Below are positions 5,894 through 6,691 of a stretch of 6,691 nucleotides of DNA, in pieces (within the stretch, counting starts at the first letter, position 1; each line of letters begins with the position of its first letter). The position numbers and the translations under genes are program-made. The notes under the pieces are model-generated. The model saw only the letters and a program-made list of their open reading frames with translations, was not told where the DNA came from and ran no database searches. Location of the stretch: the NCBI GenBank assembly GCA_030040175.1, contig JASHUF010000243.1, forward strand, positions 1 to 6,691, written 5' to 3'. Origin of the DNA: Acidobacteriaceae bacterium. GTDB lineage: Bacteria > Acidobacteriota > Terriglobia > Terriglobales > Acidobacteriaceae.

Positions 5894-6400
5894 ATGACGC
5901 AAGGCCTCAGGCGCTACCAGTTTTCCGGAGATCTTCATTTCGTCACCTTCAGTTGCTACCAGCTCCGGCCCTATCTGGCTTCTTCCGCTGCACGGGATCT
6001 GTTCGAGCAGGCTCTGGAGCGGACGCGATTGCGCTACGAATTCTTCGTCATCGGCTACGTTGTCATGCCCGAACACGTGCATCTGCTGCTGAGTGAACCG
6101 AAGCAGTATTCCCTGGCAAAGGTGTTGCACGCACTCAAACTTTCCGTTTCCAAATTGTCGCGCCAGAGGCCCTTCTGGCAATCCCGCTATTACGACTTCA
6201 ATGTGTTCTCCGGCCGCAAGCATGTGGAGAAGCTGCGCTATATCCACCGCAATCCGGTCAAACGTGGTCTGGTCCCCGAGCCCATGGACTGGCGATGGTC
6301 GAGCTTTCGCCATTACGCGACGGGGGAACGCGGGATTGTGGGAATCGAATCGTTCTGGACGGCGGCGCTGCGGGAGCATGCGAGCAGCCAAAGATCGTGA
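5894..6400 (+). CDS. rayT: REP-associated tyrosine transposase (RAYT, Y1/HuH family)
   Basis: A single-strand DNA transposase relative of IS200/IS605 TnpA, of the chromosomal RAYT type thought to bind, cut and spread REP elements. The 168-residue product shows the family order: GDLHFVTFSCYQLRPYL at the start, the metal-binding HuH motif MPEHVHLLL (His61 and His63), FWQSRYYDFNVFS, then LRYIHRNPVKRGLV with Tyr116 as candidate nucleophile, and DWRWSSFRHYATG near the end. The length is normal and the frame intact, so it is probably active. The ATG at 5894 is chosen over in-frame upstream starts (5768, 5840) because family members begin close to the GLRRYQFSGDLHFVTF segment and the extension would be translated from the REP palindrome. 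It sits between two inverted REP copies and has its own promoter. It belongs to no operon with its neighbours. Confidence 0.93.
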   Translation: MTQGLRRYQFSGDLHFVTFSCYQLRPYLASSAARDLFEQALERTRLRYEFFVIGYVVMPEHVHLLLSEPKQYSLAKVLHALKLSVSKLSRQRPFWQSRYYDFNVFSGRKHVEKLRYIHRNPVKRGLVPEPMDWRWSSFRHYATGERGIVGIESFWTAALREHASSQRS

Positions 6401-6424
6401 AAACCCCCGAAGAACTGTAGATAT

Positions 6425-6475
6425 AAATATCCCACCTTAACCGATGCGCAAAGTACGCGCATCGGCGAAGGTGGG
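6425..6475 (-). terminator. Right REP hairpin as possible terminator of ppdK
   Basis: Read on the minus strand, downstream of the ppdK stop codon, the long hairpin is followed by ATATTTATATC, a T-rich but interrupted tail. It could act as a rho-independent terminator for ppdK. The tail is weaker than that of the left copy. Confidence 0.35.
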
Positions 6476-6482
6476 GCACCCG
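6425..6482 (-). repeat. REP element, right copy, inverted relative to the left one
   Basis: The outer stem CCCACCTT (6431-6438) pairs with AAGGTGGG (6468-6475). After a 2x2 internal loop the inner stem CCGATGCGC (6441-6449) pairs with GCGCATCGG (6457-6465) around a 7-base loop. Read on the minus strand it has the same head (CCGGGTGC), outer stem and ATATTT tail as the left copy. The inner stem differs in sequence and length (9 against 6 base pairs), but complementarity is kept, so the structure is conserved more than the sequence. Confidence 0.8.
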
Positions 6483-6487
6483 GCACC

Positions 6488-6507
6488 CGGCGAAGGTGGG
6501 GCACCCG
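6488..6507 (-). repeat. Extra half REP (20-base direct repeat)
   Basis: The 20 bases here are identical to 6463-6482, the outer half of the right REP, at a 25-base period. Between them a 7-base unit GCACCCG also occurs twice in tandem (6476-6482 and 6483-6489). This is a half palindrome without its partner arm, so it is either a truncated REP or a local slippage duplication of the head of the right copy. Confidence 0.75.
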
Positions 6508-6538
6508 ATCCCTGATCTTGGCTTCGGGCGCGGTGGGG

Positions 6539-6691
6539 TTACTTGGAGCCGGCGTGCTCCCCGTGCTTTTCTTCGAGCGCCGCCTGCGCCGCGGCCAGGC
6601 GCGCCGTGAGCAACCGGAAGGGCGAGCAGGAGACGTAGTTGAGCCCGATGCGATGGCAGAACTTCACGCTCTCGGGATCGCCGCCGTGCTC
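6539..6691 (-). CDS. ppdK: Pyruvate, phosphate dikinase, C-terminal end (partial)
   Basis: The last 50 codons and the TAA stop of a gene running in from the right edge. PPDK interconverts pyruvate, ATP and phosphate with PEP, AMP and pyrophosphate in the cytoplasm. The visible part is the end of the PEP/pyruvate-binding TIM barrel: [22 protein letters not shown], followed by [20 protein letters not shown]. The cysteine in YVSCSPFR matches the catalytic acid/base cysteine of the family. The usual motif after it reads [15 protein letters not shown]; here LLT replaces VPI, a small departure. The tail [11 protein letters not shown] is a short family-variable end. Nothing upstream is visible, so intactness and regulation cannot be judged. 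High G+C third positions resemble those of the VWA gene. Confidence 0.93.
   Translation of the reverse strand, partial: EHGGDPESVKFCHRIGLNYVSCSPFRLLTARLAAAQAALEEKHGEHAGSK

Noticed and set aside
6425..6507. Repeat cluster as a CRISPR array
   Set aside because: The copies are imperfect palindromes in mixed orientation with no regular spacers, and they flank a RAYT.

Overview
The window looks like chromosomal DNA of a soil-type acidobacterium (Acidobacteriota, probably Terriglobia). The main reasons are a von Willebrand factor A protein of the type known as the 'VWFA-related Acidobacterial domain' family, a REP-associated tyrosine transposase with its own palindromic repeats, and a dyad-repeat element of a style common upstream of acidobacterial genes. 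The assignment rests on recognised families and motifs, not on a database search.

Layout, left to right. Bases 1-320 hold no gene that I can support. They carry a two-hairpin repeat-like or terminator-like element (about 41-107) and a near-consensus sigma70 promoter (223-251). That promoter drives two co-directional genes for exported carbohydrate-active enzymes: a Tat-exported 797-residue protein made of two tandem alpha/beta-hydrolase modules (321-2714), and a secreted DUF4038/GH140-like glycoside hydrolase with a C-terminal beta-sandwich domain (2791-4287). They are separated by 76 bases without a terminator, so they probably form an operon for breaking down a plant or microbial polysaccharide outside the cytoplasm, the esterase removing ester groups and the glycosidase cutting glycosidic bonds. 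The substrate cannot be read from the sequence.

From 4288 to 4573 there is a possible small minus-strand gene and, overlapping it, a plus-strand promoter for the next gene. The VWA protein gene (4574-5734) is clearly richer in G+C at third codon positions than the two enzyme genes, which suggests different histories for the two halves.

Bases 5784-6507 form a compact REP/RAYT unit: a 168-residue HuH/tyrosine transposase flanked by two palindromic repeats in inverted orientation, plus a third half repeat. The transposase has a promoter placed so close to its ATG that the mRNA should be leaderless. The T-rich tails of both repeats point inward, so each could end transcription arriving from the neighbouring gene on its side. 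The window closes with the C-terminal 50 codons of pyruvate, phosphate dikinase (ppdK) on the minus strand.

The two points most worth following up are the hydrolase fusion, in which the first module has lost its nucleophile and histidine while the second keeps a full triad, and the insulated, leaderless REP/RAYT unit.
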